Source: Alphaproteobacteria bacterium (GTDB lineage Bacteria > Pseudomonadota > Alphaproteobacteria > UBA8366 > Aestuariispiraceae). From it: a stretch of 64,000 nt of DNA. How positions within the stretch are numbered: the first letter of the stretch is position 1; each line of letters opens with the position of its first letter. Location: positions 3,852,001 to 3,916,000 of the forward strand of contig JAWPMN010000001.1 in the NCBI GenBank assembly GCA_033344895.1, in the 5' to 3' direction. This document shows, one piece after another, positions 10,086 through 18,446 of this stretch. The translations under genes were made by a program, and so were the position numbers. The notes below the pieces were generated by a model. That model was not told the DNA's origin, made no database searches, and worked only from the letters and a program-made list of their open reading frames with translations.

Positions 10086-11402
10086 TTAAGCGGCGGCCTG
10101 AACGGCCTTGGCGGCTTCGCCCAACGCCCTGGAGAGATCGGCCAGGATGTCGTCGATATGCTCGATCCCGATCGACAGCCGGACATAGCTGTCGGTGACG
10201 CCGGTCTTATGCTGTTCCTCGACCGTAAGCTGGGAATGCGTGGTCGTGGCCGGATGGATGGCCAGCGAGCGCGCATCGCCGATATTGGCAACGTGATAGA
10301 ACAACTGCAGCGCGTCGATAAAGGCTGCGCCGGCGGCAGCACCACCTTTGATGTGGAAACCGACCAGGCCCCCGTATCCGCCTTTCAGGGCTGCGTCGGC
10401 ACGCTCGCGGGCCTTTCCTGACTGGTGGCCGGGATAGATCACGCCGTCGACGAGATCGTGCTGCGACAGGAAGTCGGCGACTGCGGCAGCGTTTCGGGAG
10501 TGTTCCCGAATGCGCAGCGGCAGCGTTTCCAGTCCCTGAATGATCTGGAAAGCGTTGAACGGCGACAGTGCAGCCCCCAGGTCGCGCAGAAGGGTGACCC
10601 GCGCCTTGATGATATAGGCGATCGGACCCAACGGCTTGACCGCTTCCGTCCAGACCGCACCGTGATAGGACGGGTCCGGCTGGTTCAGATAGGGCTGGCG
10701 GTCCTTGAAATCCTCCCACGGGAAGTTGCCGCCATCGACGATCAGGCCCCCGATGGAGGTGCCATGGCCACCGATATACTTTGTCGTTGAATAGACAACG
10801 ACCGCGGCCCCCAGATCCAGCGGGCGGCACAGCACCGGTGCGGCGGTGTTGTCGACGATCAAGGGGATGCCGAGCTCTCGGCCGATCGATGCGACCTCGG
10901 CGATGGGAAAGACCTCCAGCTTCGGATTCGGCAGCGTTTCCGCATAATAGGCACGGGTGCGCTCGTCCGTCGCGGCCCGGAAGGCTTCCGGATCCTCCGG
11001 GTCAACGAAGCGAACTTCAATGCCCTGATCCTTCAGGGTGTTGGCGAAGAGATTCCAGGTGCCGCCATAGAGGTTGGTCGAACTGACGATGTTGTCGCCG
11101 GCCCGGGCGATGTTTTGGATGGCAAAGGCGCTTGCCGCCTGACCCGAAGCGACGCCCAGCGCAGCCACGCCGCCTTCCAGGGCTGAAACGCGCTTTTCCA
11201 GCACGTCGACGGTCGGATTCATGATCCGGGTATAGATGTTGCCGAGTTCCTGCAGCGAAAAGAGCTTCTGTGCATGTTCGGCATTCTCGAACTGGTAGGA
11301 GGTCGTCTGGTAGATCGGAACGGCCACCGAATTGGTCGCCGGATCCGCACGATAGCCCGCGTGAAGGGCCAGGGTTTCAGGGTTGGTCGTGTCGTTCGTC
11401 AT
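10086..11402 (-). CDS. metY: O-acetylhomoserine sulfhydrylase (PLP-dependent)
   Basis: MetY makes homocysteine (then methionine) from O-acetyl-L-homoserine and sulfide, using pyridoxal phosphate. The protein has 438 residues from the ATG at 11402. It shows the Cys/Met-metabolism PLP fold: YTRIMNPT (57-64), the phosphate-binding SGQAA (86-90) and the PLP lysine K208 in STTKYIGGHG. A longer frame extends back to 11546, but it would run through the leader hairpin and into the proximal SAM-II aptamer. GGAG 10-13 nt before 11402 supports the shorter start. Two SAM-II riboswitches upstream fit control by the pathway end product. The osmC-like gene follows after 30 bp. Confidence 0.93.
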   Translation of the reverse strand: MTNDTTNPETLALHAGYRADPATNSVAVPIYQTTSYQFENAEHAQKLFSLQELGNIYTRIMNPTVDVLEKRVSALEGGVAALGVASGQAASAFAIQNIARAGDNIVSSTNLYGGTWNLFANTLKDQGIEVRFVDPEDPEAFRAATDERTRAYYAETLPNPKLEVFPIAEVASIGRELGIPLIVDNTAAPVLCRPLDLGAAVVVYSTTKYIGGHGTSIGGLIVDGGNFPWEDFKDRQPYLNQPDPSYHGAVWTEAVKPLGPIAYIIKARVTLLRDLGAALSPFNAFQIIQGLETLPLRIREHSRNAAAVADFLSQHDLVDGVIYPGHQSGKARERADAALKGGYGGLVGFHIKGGAAAGAAFIDALQLFYHVANIGDARSLAIHPATTTHSQLTVEEQHKTGVTDSYVRLSIGIEHIDDILADLSRALGEAAKAVQAAA

Positions 11403-11435
11403 CGTCGCTTGCTCCGTTATCTTTTTCCGGGCGCG

Positions 11436-11463
11436 CCCGGAACCCGTCATGTCGGGTTCCGGG
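11436..11463 (-). promoter_or_regulatory. 11-bp perfect hairpin in the metY leader
   Basis: CCCGGAACCCG (11463-11453) and CGGGTTCCGGG (11446-11436) form an 11-bp stem with a 6-nt loop, 33 nt before the metY start and between the proximal SAM-II aptamer and the ribosome-binding site. It is followed by a GC-rich stretch and an A-run, not a U-run, so it is not a canonical terminator. It may expose or mask the ribosome-binding region, or pause RNA polymerase. Confidence 0.6.
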
Positions 11464-11531
11464 TGCTCCGGAGTGGCTCCAGCGAGGATCCGCGCCTCGA
11501 CCGTTGGTCCCGAATGAAAGGCCGACGGTTG

Positions 11532-11587
11532 GCGTCGCTTTAGCATTTGATGACGCGGTGCAAGCTGATCCTCAAATCACCGCGGGC
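11532..11587 (-). promoter_or_regulatory. SAM-II riboswitch, metY-proximal copy
   Basis: Read 5' to 3' on the minus strand, this matches the SAM-II (metA-type) aptamer. A perfect 7-bp P1 is formed by CGCGGTG (11584-11578) and CACCGCG (11560-11554). GATTTG follows the 5' strand, GCTTGC precedes the 3' strand, then come an A-rich CATCAAAT and the conserved GCTAAA (11544-11539). SAM-II aptamers bind S-adenosylmethionine through a pseudoknot and usually precede methionine genes in Alphaproteobacteria. It ends about 130 nt before the metY ATG. No U-tract terminator follows, so translational control or control through the 11436-11463 hairpin is inferred. Confidence 0.88.
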
Positions 11588-11710
11588 ATGTCTCTGGCCG
11601 AATGAAAGCCGTCGACTGCCGATCGCGCCGGTTCGATGAATGGATGACTTGCGGGAAAACAATGCCGGCCCCTGGGGGCAGGCGGCGGGCCAATGTCTCG
11701 ACAGGGATCG

Positions 11711-11745
11711 AAACAAAAAACCGCCGCAGCATGTGCCGGGCGGTT
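11711..11745 (-). terminator. Intrinsic terminator controlled by the distal SAM-II riboswitch
   Basis: AACCGCC (11745-11739) pairs with GGCGGTT (11725-11719), and TTTTTTG follows. It begins 10 nt after the distal SAM-II aptamer. The 5' arm contains CGCCCG (11742-11737), which can instead pair with CGGGCG (11784-11779) in the 3' strand of aptamer helix P1. That gives mutually exclusive terminator and antiterminator forms, as expected for SAM-dependent termination. Confidence 0.82.
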
Positions 11746-11753
11746 CTGGGCCG

Positions 11754-11810
11754 ACCCGCTTTAGCTGCATTTGTTAAGCGCCCGCAAGCTGAGCTTCAAA
11801 TCGGCGCTGA
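11754..11810 (-). promoter_or_regulatory. SAM-II riboswitch, metY-distal copy
   Basis: This second SAM-II aptamer lies about 170 nt upstream of the first on the same strand. P1 is AGCGCC (11808-11803) with GGCGCT (11782-11777). The conserved GATTTG, GCTTGC, AACAAAT and AGCTAAA elements follow in the right order. Its sequence outside the conserved elements differs from the proximal copy, so the pair is not a fresh duplication. It is followed directly by an intrinsic terminator and preceded by a plausible promoter, which makes a complete transcriptional SAM switch. Confidence 0.88.
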
Positions 11811-11814
11811 GGGA

Positions 11815-11844
11815 TTGGTACTTCGTGACGGTATCGGCCGTCAA
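11815..11844 (-). promoter_or_regulatory. Probable sigma70 promoter for the metY leader
   Basis: TTGACG (11844-11839) is a near-consensus -35 box. A weaker -10 box (TACCAA, 11820-11815) follows at 18 bp. Transcription would begin just before the distal SAM-II aptamer. The -10 element is poor, so the exact spacing is uncertain. Confidence 0.45.
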
Positions 11845-11872
11845 GAGGAAATTTTCTAACGCGATCGACCCC

Positions 11873-11906
11873 CTGGCAGGGGTAATAGACTGGCAGGGGC
11901 AATAGA
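11873..11906. repeat. Two tandem 17-bp repeats upstream of the metY promoter
   Basis: CTGGCAGGGGTAATAGA (11873-11889) is followed directly by CTGGCAGGGGCAATAGA (11890-11906), with one mismatch. The pair ends about 30 bp upstream of the -35 box of the metY leader, where an activator could bind. No known operator matches. Confidence 0.7.
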
Positions 11907-11932
11907 AAAGGGGGCGCCTCGCGGCTGCCCCC
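11904..11932 (-). terminator. Weak terminator-like hairpin
   Basis: GGGGGC (11910-11915) pairs with GCCCCC (11927-11932), extended by GCC/GGC with one bulge. On the minus strand it is followed by CTTTTCT. No gene directly upstream on that strand needs it, so it may only insulate the metY leader. Confidence 0.35.
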
Positions 11933-12228
11933 CGAAATCTCTTGTGCGAATTGTCCCCCATCAAGGTGACGAATTCTCAGCCCTCCCTAAACTTGGGCCC
12001 CGTCGACCGTATTCTTGCGGGTTCATTGCCGCCAGCCGTCCGGATTGGACCAGTCCGTACACCGGCGTTCACAAGACTTCGTAGGGCGAAGCAATCTGCG
12101 GCCGGTACACGCGGTCTCCGTGTGTATTTGTGAGTTTAAGGAAATACCTTTCGCAGGTCACGGCAAAAATAAAAAAATATGACACCCGGATGCTTGGAAA
12201 CTGCAAACACTCCGATTAAACACGATGC
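11933..12228. other. Gene-free stretch before the ABC transporter operon
   Basis: I see no coding region, tRNA or recognisable riboswitch here. It must contain the promoter of the importer operon, but no clear -35/-10 pair stands out. A short hairpin around 12100-12125 (ACACG...CGTGT) is the only visible structure. Confidence 0.5.
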
Positions 12229-13797
12229 ATGCAATCCGATCCGTCCGAACCAGTCTCCAGCACCGGAAACGGTTTCGAAATCCCCCGACTGCGGCTCAGG
12301 GGGATCACCAAGCGTTTTCCCGGTTGTCTCGCCAATGACGACGTTTCGCTCGCCCTGAATGGGGGAGAAATTCACGCACTGCTTGGAGAGAACGGTGCCG
12401 GCAAGTCTACGCTGGTCAAGATCCTGTATGGCGTACAGACCGCCGATTCAGGCACGATTGAGTGGGATGGCAAGCCGGTGGAAATCGCGAATCCCGCCGC
12501 GGCGCGCGATCTTGGGATCGGCATGATTTTTCAGCATTTCTCGCTCTTCGAGACGTTGAGCGTTGCGGACAATGTCGCCCTGTCCCTTGGTACCGGAACC
12601 GGTCGGGATCCGGATTTGAATCGGGAAATCGCGCGGCTCAGCGAGGAATACGGATTAGCACTGAACCCGCGCCGGATGGTGCACGAACTCTCGGTGGGGG
12701 AGCGGCAGCGCGTCGAGATTGTGCGGTGCCTGATGCAGAATCCCCGCCTGATTGTCATGGACGAGCCGACTTCAGTTCTGACGCCAAATGAGGTGGTTCG
12801 GCTGTTCGCGGTGCTCCGGCGACTTCGGGACGAAGGCAAAACGATCCTCTACATTTCCCACAAGCTTCAGGAAATTCGCGATCTCTGCGATCGGGCCACG
12901 ATCCTGCGCGGCGGCAAGGTTGTTGCGAGTTGCGACCCCCGGGAGGAGACACCCAACTCCCTTGCCGCCATGATGATCGGTCGCTCGTTCGATGCGCCCG
13001 TTTCCGGTAGGCGCGCGACCGCCGGGGACGGCGCCCACTTGCTGGAGGTTCGCGGGTTGAGCCAGGAAGCGACATCGCCGTTCGGGACCGCGCTCAAGAA
13101 TATCTCCCTGCATGTCCGGGCCGGTGAGATATTGGGAATTGCCGGGGTCGCCGGGAACGGACAGAGCACGCTGCTCGCCGCATTGAGCGGTGAATCGGTA
13201 TCGCCGCGGGATGAGTGGATCCGGTTCGAGGGGCGGCCGATCGGCAGGGTCGGCGCCCGGGGGCGCCGCGATCTGGGGATTGCGTTTGTGCCCGAAGAAC
13301 GGCTTGGGCATGGCTCTGTCCCGGACCTTTCGCTGGACGAGAATGCGCTGCTGAGCGGGTGGCGCCGATGGGGACTGGTACGTCGCGGCCTGGTGTCCCG
13401 CAGCAAGGCGCGGGAAAGGGCGGAGCATGTTATCCAGACCTTCAATGTGGTCAGTGCCGGATCCGCTGCGGCGGCGCGCAGTCTGTCGGGCGGCAATCTT
13501 CAAAAGTTCATCATCGGGCGCGAAATCCTGCAGGAACCCAAGTTGCTGATCGCGGCACAGCCGACATGGGGGGTCGATGCCGGATCGGCGGCCGCGATCC
13601 AGTCGGCGCTGATCAATCTTGCCCGGGCCGGCGCCGGCGTTATCGTCGTCAGCCAGGACCTGGATGAGCTGTTCACCATTTCGGATCGTGTCGCGGTCAT
13701 GTTCGACGGCAATCTTTCCGAAAGTCGGCCGACCCATGCGACAACAGCGGAGGAAGTCGGCTTGCTGATGGGCGGACTGTTCGAGGCGGCGTCATGA
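12229..13797 (+). CDS. BMP-type nucleoside ABC importer, duplicated ATPase subunit
   Basis: This 522-residue protein has two ABC ATPase domains in one chain, the arrangement of NupA/YufO/RbsA-type importers. Domain 1 (about 20-250) is complete: Walker A GENGAGKST (53-61), signature LSVGERQR and Walker B LIVMDEPTS. Domain 2 (about 270-515) is degenerate: its P-loop reads GVAGNGQST with Gln for the catalytic Lys, and Walker B reads LLIAAQPTW. That degeneracy is usual in the family. It energises the two permeases that follow; its stop overlaps the next start by 4 bp. The ATG at 12229 has no clear ribosome-binding site, so the start could be slightly different. Confidence 0.88.
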   Translation: MQSDPSEPVSSTGNGFEIPRLRLRGITKRFPGCLANDDVSLALNGGEIHALLGENGAGKSTLVKILYGVQTADSGTIEWDGKPVEIANPAAARDLGIGMIFQHFSLFETLSVADNVALSLGTGTGRDPDLNREIARLSEEYGLALNPRRMVHELSVGERQRVEIVRCLMQNPRLIVMDEPTSVLTPNEVVRLFAVLRRLRDEGKTILYISHKLQEIRDLCDRATILRGGKVVASCDPREETPNSLAAMMIGRSFDAPVSGRRATAGDGAHLLEVRGLSQEATSPFGTALKNISLHVRAGEILGIAGVAGNGQSTLLAALSGESVSPRDEWIRFEGRPIGRVGARGRRDLGIAFVPEERLGHGSVPDLSLDENALLSGWRRWGLVRRGLVSRSKARERAEHVIQTFNVVSAGSAAAARSLSGGNLQKFIIGREILQEPKLLIAAQPTWGVDAGSAAAIQSALINLARAGAGVIVVSQDLDELFTISDRVAVMFDGNLSESRPTHATTAEEVGLLMGGLFEAAS

Positions 13798-14870
13798 TTG
13801 CGGTTGAACGCCGTCCCGAGACGTCGCGCCTGTGGCTCTACGCGACGCCGGTTCTGGCCGTCGTACTGACGGTCTTGTGCGGCGCAATTATGTTCGCGGT
13901 CCTGGGATTCGATCCGTTGGATGCGCTGCATGCCTATTTCATACTCCCGCTATCCGACGTCTATGGGCTTGGCGAACTGACGGTCAAGGCGACGCCCCTG
14001 GCCATGATCGGCGTCGGGCTGGCACTCGGGTTCCGGGCCAATGTCTGGAATATCGGCGCGGAGGGTCAACTGACCCTTGGGGCGATATTCGGTGGCGGTC
14101 TGGCTCTTGCCTTCTATGGGCAGGAAGGGCCGCTGCTGCTGCCGGCGATGTTGCTGTCCGGCATGCTTGGCGGGGCACTCTGGGCAGCGATTCCGGCATT
14201 GTTGAAGACGCGGTACAATGCCAACGAAATTCTGGTCAGCCTGATGCTGACCTATGTTGCGGGGTTGTTGCTCAGCTATCTGGTGACGGGTCCGTGGAAG
14301 GATCCGATGGGGTTCGGTTTCCCGCAGACCCGGTTGTTCGGAGAGGGGGCGCTGCTGCCGATCCTGTTGGATGGCACGCGCATGCATGTCGGATTTCCGC
14401 TTGCCCTTGTCACGGTGGCCGCCGCCTGGTTCATCGTGTCGCGCAGTCTGTTCGGGTTTCAGATCAAGGTCGTCGGTCTGACGCCGCCCGCAGCCGGTTA
14501 TGCCGGTTTCAGTGGTCCGAAGATCGTTTGGGCGACTCTGATGATAGGCGGGGCCCTCGCCGGTCTGGCCGGCGCCATCGAGATTTCCGGCCCGATTGGG
14601 CAACTCACACCTTCGATCTCACCGGGATATGGCTTTACCGCCATCATCGTCGCGTTTCTTGGCCGGCTGCATCCGGTCGGAATTCTTCTCGCCGCATTGC
14701 TGATGGCCCTGAGCTATATCGGCGGGGAAACCGCCCAGATTGACCTTGGCCTGCCGGTTGCCGTCACTGGGGTGTTCCAGGGCATGCTGCTGTTCTTTCT
14801 GTTAGCGAGCGACATGCTGGTCCATTTCCGGGTCAGGTTGGGATCGAACCGTGCGGGCAGGGCGGTCTAG
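13794..14870 (+). CDS. BMP-type nucleoside ABC importer, permease 1
   Basis: This 358-residue inner-membrane permease of the branched-chain/ribose (BPD_transp_2) superfamily has about nine hydrophobic segments. It carries the family's WNIGAEGQL motif near residue 85 and YNANEILVSLMLTY near 145. It overlaps the ATPase stop by 4 bp (ATGA) and sits 3 bp before permease 2, so the subunits are translationally coupled. Together the permeases form the channel for nucleosides or a related purine ligand; the exact substrate cannot be read from the sequence. Confidence 0.88.
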   Translation: MIAVERRPETSRLWLYATPVLAVVLTVLCGAIMFAVLGFDPLDALHAYFILPLSDVYGLGELTVKATPLAMIGVGLALGFRANVWNIGAEGQLTLGAIFGGGLALAFYGQEGPLLLPAMLLSGMLGGALWAAIPALLKTRYNANEILVSLMLTYVAGLLLSYLVTGPWKDPMGFGFPQTRLFGEGALLPILLDGTRMHVGFPLALVTVAAAWFIVSRSLFGFQIKVVGLTPPAAGYAGFSGPKIVWATLMIGGALAGLAGAIEISGPIGQLTPSISPGYGFTAIIVAFLGRLHPVGILLAALLMALSYIGGETAQIDLGLPVAVTGVFQGMLLFFLLASDMLVHFRVRLGSNRAGRAV

Positions 14871-14873
14871 ATC

Positions 14874-15803
14874 ATGGATATTCTGATTGTCTCTTCGGTG
14901 ATCGTCTCCGTCTTGGCCGCGTCCACGCCGCTGCTGTTCGCGGCGATGGGCGAACTGGTTGCCGAAAAGTCGGGGGTTCTCAATCTCGGGGTCGAGGGAA
15001 TGATGCTGGCCGGTGCCGTCCTGGCCTTCATCGTCGGTCTGGAAACAGGGAGCGGAGTTCTGGCTGTCCTGGCCGGGGCGGCCATGGGGGCGCTGATGGC
15101 GGGTCTGTTTGCGCTTCTGACGCTCGGATTTCTCGCCAACCAGGTTGCGACCGGACTGGCTCTGACGTTGTTCGGCATTGGGTTGAGCGCCTTGTTGGGG
15201 CAGAGCTATGTCGGCACGCCGATCTCGCCCTTACCCAAACTGTCGCTCGGAGCGTTGTCGGAGGTTCCGATCCTCGGTCCGGTGATCTTCGGACAGGATG
15301 CATTGGTCTATCTGTCGTTCGCGATGACGGCGGCGGTTGCCTTGTTCCTGTATCGAAGCCGCGCCGGTTTGATACTGCGTTCCGTGGGTGAAAATCCACA
15401 TGCAGCCCATTCCATCGGGTTTCCGGTGATCCTGATCCGGCTGGCGGCGGTGCTGTTCGGTGGCGCCATGGCAGGGGTCGGCGGCGCCTACATGTCCCTG
15501 TCCTATACCCCGATGTGGGCCGAGGGCATGATCGCCGGTCGCGGCTGGATCGCGCTGGCACTGGTTGTCTTTGCGACCTGGCGCCCGGGGCGGGTTCTGC
15601 TGGGGGCCTATCTGTTCGGCGGCCTGACCATCGCCCAACTGCACATGCAGAGTTCGGGCATGATCGAGATCCCGGCACAGTTCCTGAACATGATCCCGTA
15701 TATCGCGACGATTGTCGTCCTGGTCCTGATATCGCGCGACGCGACCCGCATTCGGCTCAACGCGCCGGCCAGTATCGGTAAGGTGTTTCATCCGAACGGG
15801 TAA
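14874..15803 (+). CDS. BMP-type nucleoside ABC importer, permease 2
   Basis: This 309-residue permease is paralogous to permease 1, with about eight to nine membrane segments. It carries LNLGVEGMML near residue 37, the counterpart of the WNIGAEGQL loop that contacts the ATPase. The motif VGENPHAAHSIG is typical of the shorter permease of BMP systems. It lies 3 bp after permease 1 and 88 bp before the binding-protein gene. Confidence 0.88.
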   Translation: MDILIVSSVIVSVLAASTPLLFAAMGELVAEKSGVLNLGVEGMMLAGAVLAFIVGLETGSGVLAVLAGAAMGALMAGLFALLTLGFLANQVATGLALTLFGIGLSALLGQSYVGTPISPLPKLSLGALSEVPILGPVIFGQDALVYLSFAMTAAVALFLYRSRAGLILRSVGENPHAAHSIGFPVILIRLAAVLFGGAMAGVGGAYMSLSYTPMWAEGMIAGRGWIALALVVFATWRPGRVLLGAYLFGGLTIAQLHMQSSGMIEIPAQFLNMIPYIATIVVLVLISRDATRIRLNAPASIGKVFHPNG

Positions 15804-15891
15804 CGGGTTAGGATTTTTTGCATCGCACCATACGTTGGGCCGCATCCGGCCGTAATCCGCACAGTCTGAAACAAGAAACAGGGGGCTCCCG

Positions 15892-16974
15892 ATGATCAAG
15901 ATTTCCCGCCGTTCCTTCTCTGCCATGACGCTGGCCGCCGGTGCCAGCGCGGCGCTGCCAGCCCGTGCTGCCGATCCGTTCAAGGTCGGTTTCGTCTATG
16001 TCGGCCCGATCGGCGATCACGGCTGGTCCTACCAGCACGATCAGGGACGGCTGGCGATCGAAGCGGCCTTCGGCGACAAGGTTGAAACCAGCTATGTCGA
16101 GAGCGTGCCGGAAGGGGCCGATGCCGAGCGTGTCATCACGCAGTTGGCACGCAGCGGACATAAGCTGATCTTCACGACCTCCTTCGGTTACATGAACCCG
16201 ACGGCAAAGGTCGCGAAGAAGTTCCCCGACGTGAAGTTCGAGCATGCGACCGGCTTCACCCGTGCGCCGAATATGGCGACCTATGCCGCGCGCTTCTATG
16301 AAGGACGCTATGTGGTGGGGATTCTCGCCGGACATATGAGCAAGACCAACAAGGTCGGCTATATTGCCTCCATTCCGATTCCGGAGGTCATCCGGGGCAT
16401 CAATGCCTTCACCCTGTCGGCCCGCAAGATCAACCCGGCAATCGAAGTCACGCCGATCTGGGTCAATTCCTGGTACGATCCTGGCAAGGAAGCCGATTCC
16501 GCAAAGGCCCTCATCGACCAGGGTGCCGATATCATCCTGCAGCACACGGATTCTCCGGCGCCGGTTCAGACCGCCGAGGAACGCGGCGTATGGTCAGTCG
16601 GTCAGGCATCGGACATGTCCGCGTTTGGACCGAAATCGCATATGACGGCGATCGTCGACGATTGGGCCCCGTACTATGTAGAACGGACCCGCCAGGCGAT
16701 GGCCGGGACCTGGACGTCCGGCGACGTCTGGGGCGGTTTCGATTCCGGCATGGTCAAGATGAGCGACTACAATCCGGCCCTGCCTGAGAATGTGGTCGCC
16801 GAGGCTGTGGCCGCCCGGGATGCCATCGCGGCGGGCAACCTTCATCCCTTTACCGGTCCGATCAAGAACCAGGCCGGAGAGGTCGTTGTTGCGGAGGGGC
16901 AGTCGCTCGAAGACGGCGAACTGCTGGGCATGAACTGGTATGTCGAAGGCGTGAACGGCAAGGTGCCGAGCTGA
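15892..16974 (+). CDS. BMP family ABC transporter substrate-binding protein
   Basis: This 360-residue periplasmic binding protein resembles the PnrA/Med (basic membrane protein) family that binds purine nucleosides. The N-terminus has a Tat-like signal (SRRSFSAM, then a hydrophobic stretch and ARAA cleavage site) rather than a lipobox. The ligand-binding fold begins at KVGFVYVGPIGDHGWSYQHD, a family hallmark. GGGG lies about 6-8 nt before the ATG. It is the last gene of the importer operon and is followed by a strong terminator. Substrate identity is inferred from the family only. Confidence 0.87.
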   Translation: MIKISRRSFSAMTLAAGASAALPARAADPFKVGFVYVGPIGDHGWSYQHDQGRLAIEAAFGDKVETSYVESVPEGADAERVITQLARSGHKLIFTTSFGYMNPTAKVAKKFPDVKFEHATGFTRAPNMATYAARFYEGRYVVGILAGHMSKTNKVGYIASIPIPEVIRGINAFTLSARKINPAIEVTPIWVNSWYDPGKEADSAKALIDQGADIILQHTDSPAPVQTAEERGVWSVGQASDMSAFGPKSHMTAIVDDWAPYYVERTRQAMAGTWTSGDVWGGFDSGMVKMSDYNPALPENVVAEAVAARDAIAAGNLHPFTGPIKNQAGEVVVAEGQSLEDGELLGMNWYVEGVNGKVPS

Positions 16975-16999
16975 CCGCGACGTCAGGTTAGAGATTGAT

Positions 17000-17032
17000 A
17001 ATCCCCTGCGGCCGGCGCCGCGGGGGATTTTT
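17000..17032 (+). terminator. Strong intrinsic terminator, end of ABC importer operon
   Basis: A 12-bp stem (17001-17012 with 17017-17028) with one T-G pair and a 4-nt CGGC loop is followed by TTTT. It lies between the importer operon and the convergent TPR gene and ends 6 bp before that gene's stop, so it may also act on the opposite strand. Confidence 0.9.
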
Positions 17033-17038
17033 CCTGGA

Positions 17039-18313
17039 TCAGTCCACCAGCAGGACGCGGCCCTGTTCGGCAAAAGAGCGGATCGCCTCACGGGTGCGCG
17101 GCCCGTCTATTCCATCGAGTGCGCCGTCATAGAAGCCGTGTTCACTGAGGTATTCCTGATAGGTCAGAATTCGCTCGTCGCCGCCCAGTTCCATTGAACG
17201 TGCATAGTAGCGCGTGGCACTGTCCACATCACCGAGCAGGACATAGGCGGCCGCCGCCGTGTCGACATTGTCGGCGTTCTCATCCAGTTCGATTGAACGC
17301 TCGACATAGTCGAGGGCCGCGGCCGGGTCGCGAAAATCCTTGTCTTCGGCCGAAACAAGCAGCCAGGCGAGCGAATTGAGGTTGTCCGCCGTTGGGGAGA
17401 TCTGGGCCGCGACGTCCATGTCGTTGCGTGCCTCATCGAAGGATTTCAGTTCCATATGCAGCAGACCGCGCCCCTGCCAGGCGCCCGCTAGGGTCGGGTC
17501 GCCGTTAATGGCGGCGGTGTAATCCGCCATGGCTTCCTCATCGCGGTCAGCGTCCCGGTGCACCATGGCCCGCAGCATGTAGGCGTCCGGCAGGCCATTC
17601 TCCATCTCGATGGCGGCTGTCAGATCCTTCAGCGACTTGTCCCATTCGCCGGCCTTCATCTGCGCCAATCCGCGCCGCAGATACAAACGCCCGATTTCAG
17701 GTTGCAGGTCGATGGCTCGATCGAAAAGGCCGATTGCCTTCTCGAATTCTCCGACTTCGGTGTAGAGGCCGCCCATCAGCGCAAGCGTTTCAACATTCTT
17801 TGGTGCGATCGTGCGGGCCTTTTCAAGATCGCGAAAGGCGGCGTCCATATTGTCCAACTGCGCGTGGATCAGGGCGCGGCCGGTAAAGAGGGCAGCGTTC
17901 TTCGGCGAAATCTGGATGGCGGTGTCGTAATCCAACAGGGCCTTCTGATAATGACCCAACCGCTCAAGCGCCTGGGCCCGACCGTGCATCAGCCCGAAAT
18001 TGCTGGGTGCCATGTCCAGCGCGCGTGAAAAATCGGCAACGGCCCCGCTGAAGTCATAGGTATCCATCTTGGCCGTTGCGCGGAAGGCGAGGGCGGTCAC
18101 GCGCCCCTCCTTGTTCAGAATGGGGTTCTGAAGAAGATCGGAGCAATGCTGGACCCGGTCCGTGGCCGGGACATCCGTTGCCATGCAATTCCGGACGAGC
18201 CCGGGAAGGGTGCCGGGATCGACAGGCGCTTCGTCGTTGGATTGAGATAGGGCCGGCGCTGCGATGAAAACCGTGAGTGCTGCCGATACCAAATGCATTG
18301 CGATACGTGCCAT
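17039..18313 (-). CDS. Periplasmic TPR protein with C-terminal peptidoglycan-binding-like domain
   Basis: The 424-residue protein starts at the ATG at 18313, where GGGAA lies 6 nt upstream and a signal peptide follows (MARIAMHLVSAALTVF, cleavage near ALSQ). Roughly residues 70-370 are at least eight tetratricopeptide repeats, with regular patterns such as ALERLGHYQKALLDYDTAI. The last 45 residues (YLSEHGFYDGALDGIDGPRT) look like a PG_binding_1 half-domain. The combination points to a periplasmic scaffold near the cell wall; no enzymatic domain is seen. It is convergent with the importer operon and stands alone. Confidence 0.8.
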   Translation of the reverse strand: MARIAMHLVSAALTVFIAAPALSQSNDEAPVDPGTLPGLVRNCMATDVPATDRVQHCSDLLQNPILNKEGRVTALAFRATAKMDTYDFSGAVADFSRALDMAPSNFGLMHGRAQALERLGHYQKALLDYDTAIQISPKNAALFTGRALIHAQLDNMDAAFRDLEKARTIAPKNVETLALMGGLYTEVGEFEKAIGLFDRAIDLQPEIGRLYLRRGLAQMKAGEWDKSLKDLTAAIEMENGLPDAYMLRAMVHRDADRDEEAMADYTAAINGDPTLAGAWQGRGLLHMELKSFDEARNDMDVAAQISPTADNLNSLAWLLVSAEDKDFRDPAAALDYVERSIELDENADNVDTAAAAYVLLGDVDSATRYYARSMELGGDERILTYQEYLSEHGFYDGALDGIDGPRTREAIRSFAEQGRVLLVD

Positions 18314-18446
18314 GCGCGTTCCCGTCGTGCTAATCGGGTGACTGACCGGATCATACGGTAGCTCAGGTTTCTGCCGCGTCAAACTTCGGCTAGACTGTTC
18401 ATCGTTTCCTCAATGCGTTGGCCCGAGATTTGCTGATGGAACCGGC

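Noticed and set aside
11403-11546. Longer metY start at 11546
   Set aside because: The added residues have no similarity to MetY and would overlap the leader hairpin and the proximal SAM-II aptamer; the ATG at 11402 begins the conserved ETLALHAGYR region.
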